A DNA stretch of 6,132 nt from assembly GCA_964586775.1 (NCBI GenBank), contig CAZPJD010000048.1, positions 1-6,132 of the forward strand. Direction: 5' to 3'. The position numbers were made by a program, and so were the translations under genes. The DNA comes from JADLEX01 sp964586775 (GTDB taxonomy: Bacteria; Lernaellota; Lernaellaia; JACKCT01). Shown one piece after another: positions 5,573-6,132 of the stretch; the first letter of the stretch is position 1; each line of letters opens with the position of its first letter. The notes beneath the pieces are model-generated. The model saw only the letters and a program-made list of their open reading frames with translations. It searched no databases and was not told where the DNA came from.

Positions 5573-5998
5573 ATGGAACTCGAACGCATCAGCCTGACCA
5601 TCGATCGCGATCTCATGCGTCGGTTCGACGCGCTGCTCGCGCGCACCGGGCACACGAACCGCTCCGAGGCGATTCGTGACCTCATCCGCGCGCGGCTGGT
5701 CGAGGAGACGTGGACCGCCCAGGATACCGACGCGGTCGCCTCGATCACGATGGTGTACGACCACGAGAAGCGCGAACTGGCCGACAAGCTGACCGAGACC
5801 GGCCACGCGCATCACGAGCAGATCCTCGCGTCGATGCACGTGCACCTCGATCGCCGGCACTGCCTGGAGGTCATCGCGCTGCGCGGCGCGCCGGCCGAGC
5901 TTCGGCATCTGGCCGATCACATGATCGGCATGAAGGGCGTCAAGCACGGGCAGCTCGCGATGACGAGCGCGAAGTTCGAAAAGCCGGACGGCAAATGA
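5573..5998 (+). CDS. nikR: Nickel-responsive transcriptional regulator NikR
   Basis: A 141-residue ribbon-helix-helix plus ACT-domain repressor that senses Ni(II) in the cytoplasm and controls nickel uptake genes. The DNA-binding part is MELERISLTIDRDLMRRFDA through the NRSEAIRDLIR helix (29-39). The linker contains VYDHEKREL (61-69). The four high-affinity nickel ligands of E. coli NikR (His76, His87, His89, Cys95) all have counterparts at identical spacing: His78 in TGHAHH, His89 and His91 in MHVHL, and Cys97 in HCLEV. The C-terminal block LADHMIGMKGVKHGQL is also typical. Length is close to the E. coli protein. The ATG at 5573 is used because the family N-terminus begins there. The stop overlaps the start of the next gene by four bases, so the neighbour is probably co-translated and nickel-related. 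Codon use is host-like, unlike the adjacent ATPase gene body. I found no convincing promoter in 5400-5560. Confidence 0.95.
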   Translation: MELERISLTIDRDLMRRFDALLARTGHTNRSEAIRDLIRARLVEETWTAQDTDAVASITMVYDHEKRELADKLTETGHAHHEQILASMHVHLDRRHCLEVIALRGAPAELRHLADHMIGMKGVKHGQLAMTSAKFEKPDGK

Positions 5999-6132
5999 CG
6001 CGGCGGATCGCGGCGGCGCTCGTGGGTCTTCTCGCGCTCGCGGGCGCGGGGGCGGCGCACCAGTTTCAGATGAGCGAGATTTGGGTGATGTTTCTCAAGG
6101 ACGGCACGTGGCGCGCCGACGTGCTGCTCGAC
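5995..6132 (+). CDS. Exported protein downstream of nikR (3' end outside window), possibly nickel transport related
   Basis: ATG overlaps the nikR stop in an ATGA arrangement and the frame runs open to the right edge (46 codons). Residues 1-21 form a clear Sec signal peptide: TRR, a hydrophobic Ala/Leu stretch, then AGAGAA before HQFQ. Cleavage after about residue 20 or 21 would leave a His at or next to the mature N-terminus. What follows (QMSEIWVMFLKDGTWRADVLLD) is too short to assign. The HupE/UreJ nickel transporter group includes members with an exported N-terminal domain starting near such a His, and the nikR context fits, but this is inference only. An uncharacterised periplasmic protein is equally possible. 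That a gene is present is well supported by overlap and signal peptide. Confidence 0.75.
   Translation, partial: MTRRIAAALVGLLALAGAGAAHQFQMSEIWVMFLKDGTWRADVLLD

Noticed and set aside
5315..5947. Upstream extension of the ATPase frame by 211 codons
   Set aside because: The extension is antisense to nikR, is Arg/His/Asp-rich, passes through the predicted promoter and has no family similarity. The ATPase family N-terminus begins at the ATG at 5314.

Overview
The window is high-GC bacterial DNA. Sampled 60-base lines inside the acyl-CoA ligase and nikR-side sequence are about 65-68% G+C, and third positions are G/C-rich. It encodes a Gram-negative style lipoprotein hydrolase, a fatty-acid CoA ligase and NikR. 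Together with a very Asp-rich linker after the lipobox, this suggests a deltaproteobacteria-like lineage (Myxococcota, Desulfobacterota or a related candidate phylum). That placement is an inference and is not secure.

Layout from left to right. (1) Positions 1-1342, minus strand: the N-terminal 447 codons of a penicillin-acylase-family Ntn hydrolase, predicted to be a lipoprotein and cut by the left edge. (2) Positions 1343-1564: a divergent promoter region with two back-to-back sigma70-like promoters. (3) Positions 1565-3349, plus strand: a complete long-chain fatty acid CoA ligase (AMP-binding superfamily). (4) Positions 3350-3457: a short gap between convergent genes, with strong overlapping inverted repeats that probably terminate transcription from both sides. 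(5) Positions 3458-5314, minus strand: a tightly coupled two-gene operon. It encodes an SMC/ABC-type AAA ATPase of the RloA/AbiLi kind (5314-4085) and a TOPRIM-like RloB/AbiLii protein (4081-3458), separated by 3 bases. (6) Positions 5315-5572: a divergent regulatory region with inverted repeats. (7) Positions 5573-5998, plus strand: a nickel-responsive NikR repressor. (8) From 5995, a 4-base-overlapping exported protein cut by the right edge, probably nickel-related by context.

The most notable element is the ATPase/RloB pair, the architecture of the AbiL abortive-infection (anti-phage) family and a relative of OLD and PARIS-type ATPase plus TOPRIM systems. Its central part is strikingly AT-rich (32-38% G+C per line around 4681-4980) against 62-68% on either side, so it looks horizontally acquired. 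The compositional break falls inside the ATPase gene next to the Walker A codons rather than at a gene boundary, which suggests a mosaic gene. The predicted promoter of this operon carries a perfect 7-bp inverted repeat across its -10 box, a typical repressor position.

The acylase and the CoA ligase could work together: acylases of this family release free acids from amides, and the ligase would activate a fatty acid to its CoA ester. That link is inferred only from their divergent arrangement. I saw no tRNA, rRNA, CRISPR array, transposase or insertion-sequence ends.
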